64,000 bases of DNA from Seonamhaeicola maritimus (GCF_008056315.1 NZ_VRKQ01000008.1:1196957-1260956); one strand, 5' to 3'. Shown: positions 1-9,299, counted from the first letter of the stretch. Made by a program: numbers and translations. The notes: generated from the sequence alone by a model not told the origin.

Positions 1-2
1 CA

Positions 3-2864
3 TCGCGTACTGGACTTTCCGTAGTTCAGGTAGAGCTTAAAATGGAAGTTAAACCAGAAGAACTTCAGCCTGTTTGGGATAGACTTCGCAGAAAGTTAGG
101 CACCATTCAGGGGTTACCAAGTAATGTTACTCCTCAATTGCGGGATGATGGCATTGGTGAAGTATTTGGTATTGCTGTTGGTTTAATTTCTGATGGTTAT
201 GATTATACAGAAATGAAAGATTATGCAGATGACTTGCGAGATGATTTAATAAAACTTGAAGATGCTGCTAAAGTTGAATTGAATGGTGCGCAGGAAGAAC
301 GTGTTTTTGTTGAGTTTGAAAACACCAAATTAAAAACCTATGGATTAACATCGAACAAATTAAAAAACATTATAGGTAGCACTAATATACTTAGCTCTGG
401 AGGTACAATTAATGTTGAAGCAGAACGTATTATTTTGGAGCCTACAGGTAACTTCGATGATTTAGAATCCATAAAGGAAATGTTAGTCCCCGTTGGAGAA
501 AATGGACAAGTTATTGCTCTTGAAGATATTACTACAGTGAAAAAAGGGTATATCAATCCACCAAAGCAGAAAGTGAGAATTAATGGTTTAGATGCTATTT
601 CATTACATGTTTCTTTAAAAGAAGGTGCTAATATTATTAAGTTAGGAGAAGAAATTGATGTGTTACTACAAGAATGGCAAGATAAATTGCCAGTTGGTTT
701 GGAAGTATCACGTTTAGCATCAATTGATAAATACATCGATTTAAAGATTAGTGATTTTATTGGCAACCTATTACAGGCTATTGCTATCGTATTAGCAGTC
801 ATGCTTTTCTTTTTAGGACTAAGAACAGGATTGGTTATTGCAAGTTTAATTCCAATAGTTACCATAACAACGTTGATGGTTATGGGGTTAATCGATGTGG
901 GGCTAAATCAAATTTCCTTAGCCGCTTTAATTATGGCTTTGGGAATGATGGTTGATAACGCTATTGTTGTAGCGGAATCGGTCATGGTAAAAATGGAAGC
1001 AGGTATTCCTGTTAAGAAAGCAGCCATCGATTCATGTTCAGAATTATTTACGCCATTATTGATTTCAACATTAACGACGTCTGCAGCGTTTTTAGCCTTC
1101 TTTATGGCAGAATCGGTTATGGGTGATATTATGGGGCCCATTTTCGTGGTAATCACTATTGCGCTTTTATCGTCATGGCTTATTGCTTTAAGTATCATTA
1201 CTTTATTCTGTGTCTTCTTCTTAAAAGTAAAACCAAAAGAAGCCGGAAAAGTAAGTTTCTTAGATAAATTAATTAATGGCTTAAAACTCAAGTATAAAAA
1301 TTTAATTTTATTAGCTCTTAATTGGAAAAAATCGGTTTTAGTACTTATTGTATTTATGTTCTTTTTATCCATTTTCGGATTTGGACTATTAGGCTTTGTA
1401 TTCTTCCCAGATAGTGACCGTAATATGATAACGGTTGATATCAATTTACCAGAGAATACTAAAATTGAGAATACAACATCTGTGATTTTAGCGCTTGAAG
1501 ATTTTATGCAGAAAGAGCTAAAAGTAACAGATGATAAACCGGATGGTATTGTAGATTGGTCAGCTTACATTGGTGAAGGCCCTTCAGCTTACGATTTGGG
1601 GTATAATGCGGATGAAGCAAATTCAAATTATGCACATATCTTAATTAATACATCATCTTTTTTGGTGAATAATAGCATGATTGAAAAATTGGATGCCTTC
1701 AGTTTTGAAAACTTTCCTAATGGCGATATTAAAGTTGGTTTGCTAGGTTCAGGTGGAGGTGGAACACCTGTTGAAATTGAAGTATCAGGAGATGACCCCG
1801 ATAAATTAGCAAGTATCTCCGAAGCCATTAAAGCGAAGTTGTTTACCATTTCTGGCACAAAAAACATTAAAGATGATTGGGGCCCTAAAGGGAAAAAGTT
1901 TGTTATAGATATAGACCCTAATAAAGCGCAATCAGCGGGGGTTACCAATCAAGATATTGCTACTTCTTTACAAACTGTTTTAGATGGTTTTCAAGCAGGG
2001 GAATATCGAGAAGGCGATAAATCTATCCCAATTGTAATGAAGAGTAACCAAAGTAAGCAACAATCCTTATCCTCGTTAGAAAGCCTTAATATATATTCAC
2101 AAAATTCAGGAAAAAGTGTTCCTTTACTGCAAGTAGCATCTATAATTCCTCAATGGCAATATTCAAAAATAAAGCGTGTTGATTTAACAAGAACAATTAA
2201 AGTATCGAGCGAATTAACAACCACAGGTAATGCCTCAGAAGTCACGCAAGCGATTACACCTTGGCTTGATGTACAAAAAGAAGTTTGGGGTAAAGACTAT
2301 ACTTATGAATTAGGAGGGGATGCTAAAAGTTCTGCCGAAAACATGGGAGCAGTTGCCAGCTATTTACCACTTTCAGCTTTTATTATTGTAATGCTATTAA
2401 TCATACAGTTTAATTCTTTTAGAAAAATGGTCATGATTGTTTGCACCATTCCGTTGGGAGTTATTGGGATGGTTTTGGGACTTTTATTGTTTGGTGTGCC
2501 TTTTGGGTTTATGGCATTTTTAGGCGTTATTTCTCTTGCAGGTATTGTTATCAATAATGCCATCGTTTTGGTAGATAGAATTGAGATCGAAGAATCGGAA
2601 TTAAAACGTAAACCACAAGATGCTATAATAGCAGCATGTTTACAGCGTTTTAGACCAATATTATTAGCAACTTTTACAACAGTATTGGGTCTAATTCCTT
2701 TATATCTTGGTGGAGGCGAAATGTGGGAACCTATGGCGGTAACCATCATGGTTGGTTTATTGTTTGGAACTGTAATTACATTATTATTTATTCCTGCATT
2801 TTATAGTGTGATGTATAAGGTGAATTATAAGAACTATGAGTTTAATGATGAACTTTTAGATTAA
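3..2864 (+). CDS. RND efflux transporter, inner-membrane permease (5' end outside window)
   Basis: This is an AcrB/CusA-type resistance-nodulation-division permease that would export substrates using the proton gradient together with a periplasmic adaptor and an outer-membrane channel. The reading frame is open from base 3, upstream of the first ATG at 42, and the residues before that ATG (TGLSVVQVEL) look like the first porter subdomain, so the true start lies before the window and perhaps 75-150 residues are missing. Visible are two hydrophobic blocks of several helices each (about 235-400 and 780-930 of the visible part), the helix-4 motif GMMVDNAIVVAESV, and a second AGIVINNAIVLVDRIE segment. 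The ion channel gene starts one base after the stop, so the two are probably cotranscribed. Family assignment is firm; substrate is unknown. Confidence 0.93.
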   Translation, partial: SRTGLSVVQVELKMEVKPEELQPVWDRLRRKLGTIQGLPSNVTPQLRDDGIGEVFGIAVGLISDGYDYTEMKDYADDLRDDLIKLEDAAKVELNGAQEERVFVEFENTKLKTYGLTSNKLKNIIGSTNILSSGGTINVEAERIILEPTGNFDDLESIKEMLVPVGENGQVIALEDITTVKKGYINPPKQKVRINGLDAISLHVSLKEGANIIKLGEEIDVLLQEWQDKLPVGLEVSRLASIDKYIDLKISDFIGNLLQAIAIVLAVMLFFLGLRTGLVIASLIPIVTITTLMVMGLIDVGLNQISLAALIMALGMMVDNAIVVAESVMVKMEAGIPVKKAAIDSCSELFTPLLISTLTTSAAFLAFFMAESVMGDIMGPIFVVITIALLSSWLIALSIITLFCVFFLKVKPKEAGKVSFLDKLINGLKLKYKNLILLALNWKKSVLVLIVFMFFLSIFGFGLLGFVFFPDSDRNMITVDINLPENTKIENTTSVILALEDFMQKELKVTDDKPDGIVDWSAYIGEGPSAYDLGYNADEANSNYAHILINTSSFLVNNSMIEKLDAFSFENFPNGDIKVGLLGSGGGGTPVEIEVSGDDPDKLASISEAIKAKLFTISGTKNIKDDWGPKGKKFVIDIDPNKAQSAGVTNQDIATSLQTVLDGFQAGEYREGDKSIPIVMKSNQSKQQSLSSLESLNIYSQNSGKSVPLLQVASIIPQWQYSKIKRVDLTRTIKVSSELTTTGNASEVTQAITPWLDVQKEVWGKDYTYELGGDAKSSAENMGAVASYLPLSAFIIVMLLIIQFNSFRKMVMIVCTIPLGVIGMVLGLLLFGVPFGFMAFLGVISLAGIVINNAIVLVDRIEIEESELKRKPQDAIIAACLQRFRPILLATFTTVLGLIPLYLGGGEMWEPMAVTIMVGLLFGTVITLLFIPAFYSVMYKVNYKNYEFNDELLD

Positions 2865-2865
2865 A

Positions 2866-3534
2866 ATGCTAAAGAGATTATATCCATACCGTTTCGAGGT
2901 TTTCTTTTTTAGTCAGATTGCGATACTGTTTGGGTCTCTTATTGTACCGTCAATTGTATTTGAAACCTATCTATCACCAGTACTGTTTTTAATTAATCTA
3001 TTTGCTGGGATTGTGCTGTTATCAAAACAGAAAAAAACAATGTGGTTTTTAGTTGCTTTACTTGTTCTAAGTGCCGTAATACTTGGCTCAGAATTAATAG
3101 AAACAGTAAATGAGAATTTAGTTGGTCCAATAAAAATGTTGACTTACTTTTTGTTTTACATCGTAGTTACTGTAGAAATTATTAAGCAAGTATGGCAAGC
3201 AAAAAAAGTCAGCAAAAATGTGATATTTGGACTTGTTAGTGGATACATTTCTCTTGGGTTAATCGGTTTTTTTATCTGCTTAAGTATCGAAATGGTATAC
3301 CCTAATTCGTTTTCAGGCTTAATAGATGGGATTTCAATTACAGAAAACTTGATATATTACAGCTATATTACATTATTAACTATTGGGTATGGAGATATTT
3401 TACCTAATAGTGCATTAGCGCATAAAGCCGCTATTTTAATTGGTTTAATAGGGCAAATATATTTAGTTGTAATAACAGCTATTGTTGTTGGGAAATACAT
3501 AAATCAGTTATCTATAAAGAATGATAAAAATTGA
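2866..3534 (+). CDS. Two-pore-helix type ion channel (Ion_trans_2 family)
   Basis: This is a small membrane protein, 222 aa, with about five hydrophobic segments. The last two flank a pore loop with the selectivity filter TIGYGD near residue 170, the hallmark of K+ channels. The C-terminal tail is very short and has no RCK/TrkA-N regulatory domain, unlike larger Kch proteins. It starts one base after the stop of the RND pump gene, which suggests translational coupling. The family is known to conduct potassium passively; whether this one is gated by voltage or ligand cannot be told from sequence. Confidence 0.88.
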   Translation: MLKRLYPYRFEVFFFSQIAILFGSLIVPSIVFETYLSPVLFLINLFAGIVLLSKQKKTMWFLVALLVLSAVILGSELIETVNENLVGPIKMLTYFLFYIVVTVEIIKQVWQAKKVSKNVIFGLVSGYISLGLIGFFICLSIEMVYPNSFSGLIDGISITENLIYYSYITLLTIGYGDILPNSALAHKAAILIGLIGQIYLVVITAIVVGKYINQLSIKNDKN

Positions 3535-3619
3535 TACTGAAAATGAAATAGTTATATCTTTAAACTTTTAAATATTGTTGTGTTCTTACAACGAAAAAAG
3601 AAAAAATTAAAATTATAGA

Positions 3620-4300
3620 ATGAAGAAATTAAATAAAACTATCGCCTTACTTATACTAAGTATTGTATTATCAAACTGTACGTCGACTAAGCTTACTGAA
3701 GCATGGTCTTCAAAAGATTTTAATGACACAAAATCTAAAAAACTATTAGTAGTAGCAAGGTCTAATGATTTAGATGTTCGTAAAGCATACGAAAACGAAT
3801 TGGTTTCTGAATTAAAAGAACAAGGTATAGATGCTGTGGCTGCTCATGTAAAATTTCCTAATCTTAGAGAAGGTAAAAACCGTTCTCAAGAAGAGATTGA
3901 AGCCATTTTATCTATGTTCAATAAAAATGGAATTAAGAGCATCATTCTTACAGCTTTAAAAGATACTAAAATAGAGAGTTCATCAGTGAAAAGTCCTACT
4001 GATTATGGTACAGCTTCAATAAAAGGCAAATATGGCGTAAGTTTTACAGACTATTATAATGTGCACTCTATTGAATATATTAGTAGAAACTTAAAGCCAG
4101 TGTATAATGATAATCTGAGTGAAAACAATTTTGTTTTATCCTCAACAACTTATATATTAGAGGCTGTTGTTTATGATTTAACATTAGAGAGAGACAAGCA
4201 GCTTGTTGGTGTTTATGAAATAGAAGCAAGCAACCCCTCATCGTCAAAAAAAGTATTGAATAAATTCACAACATTAATTTCAAAACAATTTAAAAGATAA
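3620..4300 (+). CDS. Lipoprotein, paralogue of the lipoprotein at 9.7 kb
   Basis: This is a 226-aa lipoprotein: a basic start, hydrophobic stretch and lipobox ending SNC near residue 19. After the cysteine comes TxAWSSKDF, then a predicted alpha/beta region beginning KKLLVVARSNDLDVRKAYENE. The 219-aa lipoprotein at 9706 has the same plan (NSWKDV, KKVLVVSKTDNDVARIQFESD, and a C-terminal YILEAVVYDLTL / YILETITYDLTL block). The two are therefore paralogues. The N-terminal half resembles DUF4136-type lipoproteins, but I cannot assign a function. It is followed three bases later by the small secreted protein gene, so the two look like an operon. No LytTR-type promoter was found in its 85-bp upstream gap, unlike its paralogue. 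Confidence 0.8.
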   Translation: MKKLNKTIALLILSIVLSNCTSTKLTEAWSSKDFNDTKSKKLLVVARSNDLDVRKAYENELVSELKEQGIDAVAAHVKFPNLREGKNRSQEEIEAILSMFNKNGIKSIILTALKDTKIESSSVKSPTDYGTASIKGKYGVSFTDYYNVHSIEYISRNLKPVYNDNLSENNFVLSSTTYILEAVVYDLTLERDKQLVGVYEIEASNPSSSKKVLNKFTTLISKQFKR

Positions 4301-4303
4301 ATC

Positions 4304-4735
4304 ATGAGCCCACTTAAATCAATCTTAGCACTTAGCTTAATTTTAGTAACTATAAATGGGTTTTCCCAACAGAAAACTCAGGAACAGAAAGAAAGAGAAA
4401 AGAATAAAGTTGAACTTTATACACCCGAAGAAAAAGATAATTTACAGAACTTCTATGCAGAAGAAGTAAATAAGATGAAATTATCAGAAGAAATAAAGAG
4501 TGAGTATTATAATATTCTGTTGTTTTACACTCATAGCATGTCAAGGCTTGATGATAAAGATAAAGATTATACACAAGAAGAAATTTCAGGGAAATTTAAT
4601 ATTTTACATTTTAAAATGAATGAAAAAATGAAGGCGTTATTAACACCAGAACAATACGTTATTCATCTTGAAACTTTTAATAAAATATTATATAGTGTGA
4701 GTAGAAAAACAAGTTTATTTAATCAAAAAAAATAA
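4304..4735 (+). CDS. Small secreted protein, paralogue of the 148-aa protein at 15.0 kb
   Basis: This is a 143-aa protein with a signal peptide ending near GFSQQ (about residue 22). The mature part is mostly charged and helical. It shares a line of conserved features with the product at 15014: a QKEREKNKVELYT-like / QQREDNEIELLT-like start, a central KM.(L/M)(S/N)EE segment, and DKDKDYTQEE near residue 85. I do not recognise a named family; the general layout (short, helical, exported) recalls small periplasmic regulators of the CpxP/Spy kind, but that is only a resemblance. It sits three bases after the lipoprotein gene and nine bases before a TerB-like gene. Confidence 0.72.
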   Translation: MSPLKSILALSLILVTINGFSQQKTQEQKEREKNKVELYTPEEKDNLQNFYAEEVNKMKLSEEIKSEYYNILLFYTHSMSRLDDKDKDYTQEEISGKFNILHFKMNEKMKALLTPEQYVIHLETFNKILYSVSRKTSLFNQKK

Positions 4736-4743
4736 GTTTAGAT

Positions 4744-5169
4744 ATGAGTATTTCAAGAAGCACTTATTTTGAGGCTTTTGCCTCCATTATGAAAATTACT
4801 TTAAGAGATAATAATGCTACTGATGAGGAAAAGTCTCTTTTACAACATTTTGGAAGAAAGTTAGGTGTTACAAGCTCGGAATATTTTGAGTTGATTGATG
4901 ATAATATGTTTATGCGATATGAAATAGAAGCTCCTTACATGTATAACCAGCGTTTAGAAAGTTTGTATAGAATAACAAAAATAGTATATGAAGATGTTGA
5001 TATATCGAAATTGATGAAAGAAAAGTGGTTATATAGAATGGGCATTGCTATTGGATTTGATCCAAGTAACATTAAATATGTAGTTGGTAAATCTCTTGAT
5101 ATGTTTAATGCAAACAATGGTTTAACATTAGAGGATTATGAAGATGGTATCAAAAATATAATGATGTAA
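4744..5169 (+). CDS. Small TerB-like helical protein
   Basis: This 141-aa cytoplasmic protein has no signal peptide. The segment ATDEEKSLLQHFGRKLGV near residues 26-43 has the look of TerB/tellurite-resistance-like helical domains, where an acidic pair precedes a helix. That assignment is tentative, since the usual metal-binding acidic repeats are only partly present. It is the last gene of the short rightward run starting at 3620; the following gene is on the opposite strand and converges 28 bases later. No clear terminator hairpin was found between them. Confidence 0.6.
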   Translation: MSISRSTYFEAFASIMKITLRDNNATDEEKSLLQHFGRKLGVTSSEYFELIDDNMFMRYEIEAPYMYNQRLESLYRITKIVYEDVDISKLMKEKWLYRMGIAIGFDPSNIKYVVGKSLDMFNANNGLTLEDYEDGIKNIMM

Positions 5170-5197
5170 TTATAAAAAAAACACTATAAACTTCTAT

Positions 5198-6313
5198 TTA
5201 AAAAGCTTCATTTATACCAAAATAAATACCAGAATTACCATCAATACCAGAACCGATATCAAAGCGTAGCCAAGTGTCTTTGTCTTTAAATATTTTATAT
5301 CTTGTTCCAAACCCAAAAGATGGTTTTAGATTATTAATGCTAAAAAAGTCTTCAGGTTTTTCAGCTACTTCTCCAAACAAACCATATGCATTTATTGTCC
5401 ATCTAGGTTTAAATCGCCAGCGATATTCTATTTGAGAGACATACATTTGTTTATCAAGAAAGCGACCAAAAAAATAACCCCTAGCACGATTACCACCTCC
5501 ATAACTGGCTAAAGCTTGAAAAGGTACATCACCATAATTATTTTCTATATATAATTGAAAAGCTAAAAGACTACGGCTACTTATAGGTTGATACTCTCTT
5601 AAGTCTAAAATAAATTTATTAAAACCAGAAGTTGCACCAAAAAGCTCGCTAGAAAACTGTGCTTTTGCCTGATAGTAAAATCCTTTGTTTGGTGAACCTG
5701 TATTATCTCTAGTATCATAATTAAAAACAGCTCCTAATCCAGCAACTACAGTACGTTTGCTTCCTATTACATTTTGTGTGTCTAAAATGCCTCCTTCAGC
5801 AATTTCTGTTACTTCATGATTTTTAAATATAAACTGAAAACCAAAATTAAGATCGGGAGGTAGACGTTTTAAAAACGAAATATTAAGAGCATGCGTTGTT
5901 TGATTATACACTTCTTCATTTTCGTCTGATGTATTGTTTCCAATGCCCCAAAATAGATTGGGATACACTTCTAATAAATAATGTGCATCAATAAAATAGT
6001 TTCCTGATCCAAAATAAATTTGAGGCGTAATTTCAAACATAATCTGTTTGTTCAATGTATATATACCGCTAAAAAGAACGTTGGATAATCTGTTTTTAAA
6101 TGTGTTTTTTTTATTTAGAAAGAAAAGTTGTCCACCACCCCCAAATCCAAAACCCGTTTCAGGCGTATAAAACGCAATAGGTATTGCTATAAGTTGATAG
6201 TTTTTTGTAGTTGAAATAGTATCTATTTTAACTAAATTGTTTTCGTCTTTTCTTTGCGCTAGTGCAGTAAACGAAAAGAATATTAAAAGGATGTATAGGG
6301 TTGTTTTTTTCAT
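5198..6313 (-). CDS. Omp85/BamA-TamA family surface-antigen barrel protein
   Basis: This is a 371-aa outer-membrane protein with a signal peptide (cleavage near ALAQ, residue 19). The rest is a barrel of alternating strands rich in glycine and aromatics: TPETGFGFGGGGQLFF near residue 50, a GAVFNYDTRDNTGSPNKGFY segment near residue 195, and an RGYFFGRF loop near residue 283. Those last two are typical of the C-terminal barrel of the Omp85 superfamily (D15/surface antigen). There are no POTRA domains, so it is a short stand-alone barrel rather than BamA itself. It starts directly against the stop of the beta-barrel gene at 6314-6985, so the two form a leftward operon behind the broken protease gene. 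Confidence 0.85.
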   Translation of the reverse strand: MKKTTLYILLIFFSFTALAQRKDENNLVKIDTISTTKNYQLIAIPIAFYTPETGFGFGGGGQLFFLNKKNTFKNRLSNVLFSGIYTLNKQIMFEITPQIYFGSGNYFIDAHYLLEVYPNLFWGIGNNTSDENEEVYNQTTHALNISFLKRLPPDLNFGFQFIFKNHEVTEIAEGGILDTQNVIGSKRTVVAGLGAVFNYDTRDNTGSPNKGFYYQAKAQFSSELFGATSGFNKFILDLREYQPISSRSLLAFQLYIENNYGDVPFQALASYGGGNRARGYFFGRFLDKQMYVSQIEYRWRFKPRWTINAYGLFGEVAEKPEDFFSINNLKPSFGFGTRYKIFKDKDTWLRFDIGSGIDGNSGIYFGINEAF

Positions 6314-6985
6314 CTAAAAAAAGAAATCATCCAATATAACGTTAAATCCAAAAGAAAAAGAAACATCATTCGAAGAAATACTAGTATTTGTTATTGTTTG
6401 GTTCGGTAGTAACTTTTGTTCTATGTCAACCCAAAATAAGTTCACATTCACACCTAAATTAAAAGCTATAAAATCGTTTATTGTATATGAGTAGCCGAGA
6501 CCTATGATACTCCCTAAACCACCGCCTTCAGAAAGTTGCTGCGTAGCTTGATTTATTAAAAGATTAATTTCCTCTAGCTCTGTTTTGTCTTTATACCTAG
6601 CATAGCCAAATGATAAACTAGTAAATAAGGAGCCCGTTTTATTATCCATAAAATAATAATTAGAAAATGGACCTATATAAAATGTTTCAGTTGTTTTTGT
6701 AAAAGCTCCAGAGCTACTAATTTTATTAGCTTGAAATATACCTCCAATTAAAAGGCGGTTTTTGAAGAACTTTCCGCTTTGTATGTTTATACCAAAATTA
6801 TTAGAGGTAGCTTTTGAATTTAGGTTATCTACATTGGTTGTAGTAGAGCTAATGCTACCTGATAAACCCGTAAGAAACCGCCCTTTTCTAAAAGCTGTTT
6901 CTAGACTATCAGTCGTTTGCGCAGATATATTGCAGATTATAAAAATAGCTGCGACTATAAATACATTACGTCTTGTTTTTTTCAA
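6314..6985 (-). CDS. Outer-membrane beta-barrel protein
   Basis: This 223-aa protein has a signal peptide (ending near NISAQ, residue 22). The body is built of short amphipathic strands such as FGINIQSGKFF, LIGGIFQANKI and FIAFNLGVNVNLFW, and ends in VILDDFFF, an aromatic C-terminus typical of barrel proteins. It resembles the OmpW/OmpX-like 'outer membrane beta-barrel' group found across Bacteroidota. It lies 21 bases after the protease remnant and directly abuts the Omp85-like gene, so the three read as one leftward transcript whose 5' part is damaged. Confidence 0.8.
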   Translation of the reverse strand: MKKTRRNVFIVAAIFIICNISAQTTDSLETAFRKGRFLTGLSGSISSTTTNVDNLNSKATSNNFGINIQSGKFFKNRLLIGGIFQANKISSSGAFTKTTETFYIGPFSNYYFMDNKTGSLFTSLSFGYARYKDKTELEEINLLINQATQQLSEGGGLGSIIGLGYSYTINDFIAFNLGVNVNLFWVDIEQKLLPNQTITNTSISSNDVSFSFGFNVILDDFFF

Positions 6986-7006
6986 ATTATTAAAATTAAT
7001 TAATCC

Positions 7007-7414
7007 TTACTTGTTTTGCAAAGTAACAACTTTTCCTTCACGTACAACTGTTAGTTCAAATTTTGGATTTTTTTCTAAGCTATTTGCAAAATCAGCAATC
7101 TTCAAAAAGATGTAGTCTGTAACTTCGTACTTTATATCATTAAAGGCTAATATAATATCACCGCCCAAAATTAATTTTTTATTACCAACAGTCACCTCAG
7201 TATCCCCTTCTTTTACACCCATTTTATCAAACAAAGAAGCGGAACTAATACGTTGCACTAACAAACCACTTGTTTGAGGCAGATTAAACAGTTTAGCTTC
7301 TTTTTCAGATAAGGAATATAACTCAGCACCAAACCAAGGCATTTTATTGTTTAAAAGGAGTTTGGCAGCTAAATTAGACGTTGAGGCATAACCAATACCA
7401 TCAGAACCACCAGA
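7007..7414 (-). pseudogene. Remnant of S1C (HtrA-like) serine protease: end of protease domain plus PDZ
   Basis: Reading leftward, the conceptual protein runs ISGGSDGIGYASTSNLAAKL, then MPWFGAELYSLSEKEAKLFN and a PDZ domain containing LPQTSGLLVQ and LGGDIIL. The first piece matches the end of a trypsin-like protease domain, just after the serine motif, where HtrA proteins read GIGFAIPSN. The catalytic half is absent: upstream of about 7414 the frame no longer resembles a protease and reaches a stop at 7487-7489. The only in-frame ATG (7342) lies inside the protein. This is therefore a 5'-truncated gene at the head of the outer-membrane operon. Homology recognition is by motif only. Confidence 0.7.
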
Positions 7415-7739
7415 AATGGTATATATTCTACAAACCTCTGATATGGCAAAATTATTGAATGTTCCACAAAAATCTGGTTTACTAATTCAGCATTTGTCTA
7501 CCAAAGGCGCCGCTGCAAAAATTGGTTTAGTTCCTGGTGTTATACCTGTGAATATTGCTGGTAAGGATATAATGTTGGGAGGTGATATTATTTTGGGAAT
7601 TGCTGGAATAAATATCAAACACCAAGATGATTTATATCTTATAAAGAATAGGGTAAACACCGATAAATCCGGTGAGGAAATCTCTATAATTATATTAAGA
7701 GAGGGGCAAATTCTGAATTCAAAGTTCAAAAAGCCCTAG
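7392..7739 (+). pseudogene. Isolated PDZ-domain fragment facing the opposite way
   Basis: From an ATG at 7416 this frame encodes 107 aa: SDMAKLLNVPQKSGLLIQHL, then a PDZ core with LGGDIIL and a final strand pair. It lines up with the PDZ of the leftward remnant (LNVPQKSGLLIQ against FNLPQTSGLLVQ; LGGDIIL in both), so it is a diverged paralogous PDZ, not an identical copy. It has no protease domain, signal peptide or convincing ribosome-binding site, and its homology begins where the leftward gene's homology ends (about 7415). I read it as the 3' remainder of a second protease gene joined head-to-head by a rearrangement. A short cytoplasmic PDZ protein is possible but less likely. Confidence 0.6.
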
Positions 7740-7761
7740 GATATATTTCAGGAAAAGATAA

Positions 7762-7835
7762 AGTCGGTTGACTTATTATTTTAGACGCTTCAATCAATTT
7801 AGTAAAGTTTCAGGACTTCATTGCATATAAATTTG
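7762..7835 (+). promoter_or_regulatory. LytTR-type promoter A (tandem 11-bp repeats plus -10)
   Basis: Direct repeats AGTCGGTTGAC (7762-7772) and AGACGCTTCAA (7783-7793) are 21 bp apart. A flavobacterial -10 box TAAATTTG lies at 7828-7835, 34 bp after the second repeat. The same geometry occurs at 9414, 12191 and 14917. Two 9-bp-class repeats one 21-bp period apart is the known pattern for LytTR-domain regulators such as ComE, and a LytTR gene is nearby at 14111. It would drive the DUF6515-like gene at 7887. Confidence 0.72.
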
Positions 7836-7886
7836 TTCTAAATTAAACTATAAGGTTTAATAAAAACAAATTAAAAAGTTAAAGTC

Positions 7887-8537
7887 ATGAAAACATTAAG
7901 GAGTATTTTAGGATTGAGTCTCTTGTTAGTATTCTTTTTAACATTTGGAGAGGTACATGGGCAAAAAAGAAGTAATAAAATTGGAGTAAAAACCGAACGT
8001 AAAATGGGAGGTAATAGTGTAGGTAAGGCTTATAGAGCTGATGACAGGTTTAGAACTCAACCAATAAGACGAAACCCAAATTATAGATATCCACATCATA
8101 GAAGAGTAGTGAGAACCTTACCAAGATATCACGTACGATTGGTTCATAGAGGGCTTCCATATTTTTATTATTCAGGTATTTATTATACATTGTACGGTGA
8201 TGAATATATGGTTGTTATGCCTCCTCGTGGATTTAGAATTTCTGTATTACCAGTTGGTCATGTAAGAATTGTGGTAGGACATTCTGTATTTTATTACCAT
8301 TCAGGGGTTTACTATTCAGAAACTGTATCAACATCATCAGATAATAATGAAAAGTATGAAGTAACGCAACCACCTGTTGGCGTAATCTTATGTGAAATAC
8401 ATAAAGATTCTGAAGAAATAATTATTGATGGCAAAGTGTTATTTGAATATAATGATGTGTTTTATAAAAAGAATAGCACCTATGACGGAAAAACAACTTA
8501 TGAAGTTGTATATAGTAAACCTCAAAACGATATCTAA
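7887..8537 (+). CDS. Secreted DUF6515-like protein
   Basis: This 216-aa exported protein has a signal peptide ending near GEVHGQ (residue 26). A basic, arginine-rich stretch (about residues 28-90, with RYPHHRRVVRTLPRYH) is followed by two similar aromatic units: GLPYFYYSGIYYTLYGDEY and GHSVFYYHSGVYYSET, and a PPVGV turn. The paired (Y/F)YYxGxYY units and PPRG/PPVG turns match DUF6515-type proteins of Bacteroidota. Function is unknown. It follows LytTR-type promoter A and is 18 bases ahead of the coiled-coil gene, so the two probably share a transcript ending at the hairpin at 9323. Confidence 0.75.
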   Translation: MKTLRSILGLSLLLVFFLTFGEVHGQKRSNKIGVKTERKMGGNSVGKAYRADDRFRTQPIRRNPNYRYPHHRRVVRTLPRYHVRLVHRGLPYFYYSGIYYTLYGDEYMVVMPPRGFRISVLPVGHVRIVVGHSVFYYHSGVYYSETVSTSSDNNEKYEVTQPPVGVILCEIHKDSEEIIIDGKVLFEYNDVFYKKNSTYDGKTTYEVVYSKPQNDI

Positions 8538-8555
8538 TTTTTTAAACTAAAAAAA

Positions 8556-9299
8556 ATGAAGCTAATTTTTAAATTCTTCTTTATTGCTCTTAGCTTTTGT
8601 ACGATAACAAATGCGCAAAATGTAAAAGAAGCTATTCAGAATACTAAACAAATACAAGAAGGGAAGAAAAACCTTGAACGTGATATTAATGAACTTAAAG
8701 ATTTTAATCTGAAGCTGCAAAGCATGAAAACTGCAGTTTCTCAAAAAAATCAAACTGAAGTTGATAGAATTTCTAAAGGTTTAATTGCTGATATGGTAAG
8801 AGAGGTCAATCAAAGTGGCGTAAAAGCTAAAAAGGCAAGACAGGAACTTGCTCAGAGTTCTGCTGAAGTCAGATCAGATAGACGAGAAATTAGAGAAGAC
8901 AAAGAGGACTCTAAACGTGGCAGATTTGATAGAAAAGATGATAAAAAAGACTTAGCTAGGGATAAAGCAAACAAGAGAGATGATATGCGTGATAGACGAG
9001 ATGATATAGGAGATCTAAACAAGCAAATTGCTAGAGCCAAAAAGCAAGCGGAAATACTAAAATCTTTAAAGGATTTCGATTATACAATTGAAGATATTGA
9101 AAAAGATGCTTATGTAACCAAAAAAAGAGCTATTAAGACCTCATTCAAAGGTTTTATTAACTTATTAAAGGAAGACATAGAAGCTACTAAAATAGAATTA
9201 GCAGAAGATATGAGAGAACAGCGTGAAGATAGTAGAGAACGACGTGATGATAGAAATGAAAGAAATGAAAAAGAAGTCAAAAAAAGGAGAAGATTTTAA
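8556..9299 (+). CDS. Secreted, highly charged coiled-coil protein
   Basis: This 247-aa protein has a signal peptide (cleavage near ITNAQ, residue 21). The whole mature part is predicted helix, with very high Lys/Arg/Asp/Glu content and many RDDR/REDR-type runs between residues 105 and 160 and at the C-terminus (ERRDDRNERNEK). It has no cysteine in the mature part and few aromatics, which suggests an extended periplasmic coiled coil. I do not recognise a family. It lies behind the DUF6515-like gene under the same LytTR-type promoter and ends just before a strong terminator. Confidence 0.7.
   Translation: MKLIFKFFFIALSFCTITNAQNVKEAIQNTKQIQEGKKNLERDINELKDFNLKLQSMKTAVSQKNQTEVDRISKGLIADMVREVNQSGVKAKKARQELAQSSAEVRSDRREIREDKEDSKRGRFDRKDDKKDLARDKANKRDDMRDRRDDIGDLNKQIARAKKQAEILKSLKDFDYTIEDIEKDAYVTKKRAIKTSFKGFINLLKEDIEATKIELAEDMREQREDSRERRDDRNERNEKEVKKRRRF

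Noticed and set aside
908-1444. A long leftward frame (178 codons) inside the RND pump gene.
   Set aside because: It lies wholly antisense to a clear RND gene and resembles no protein; the same applies to the other frames antisense to well-supported genes.
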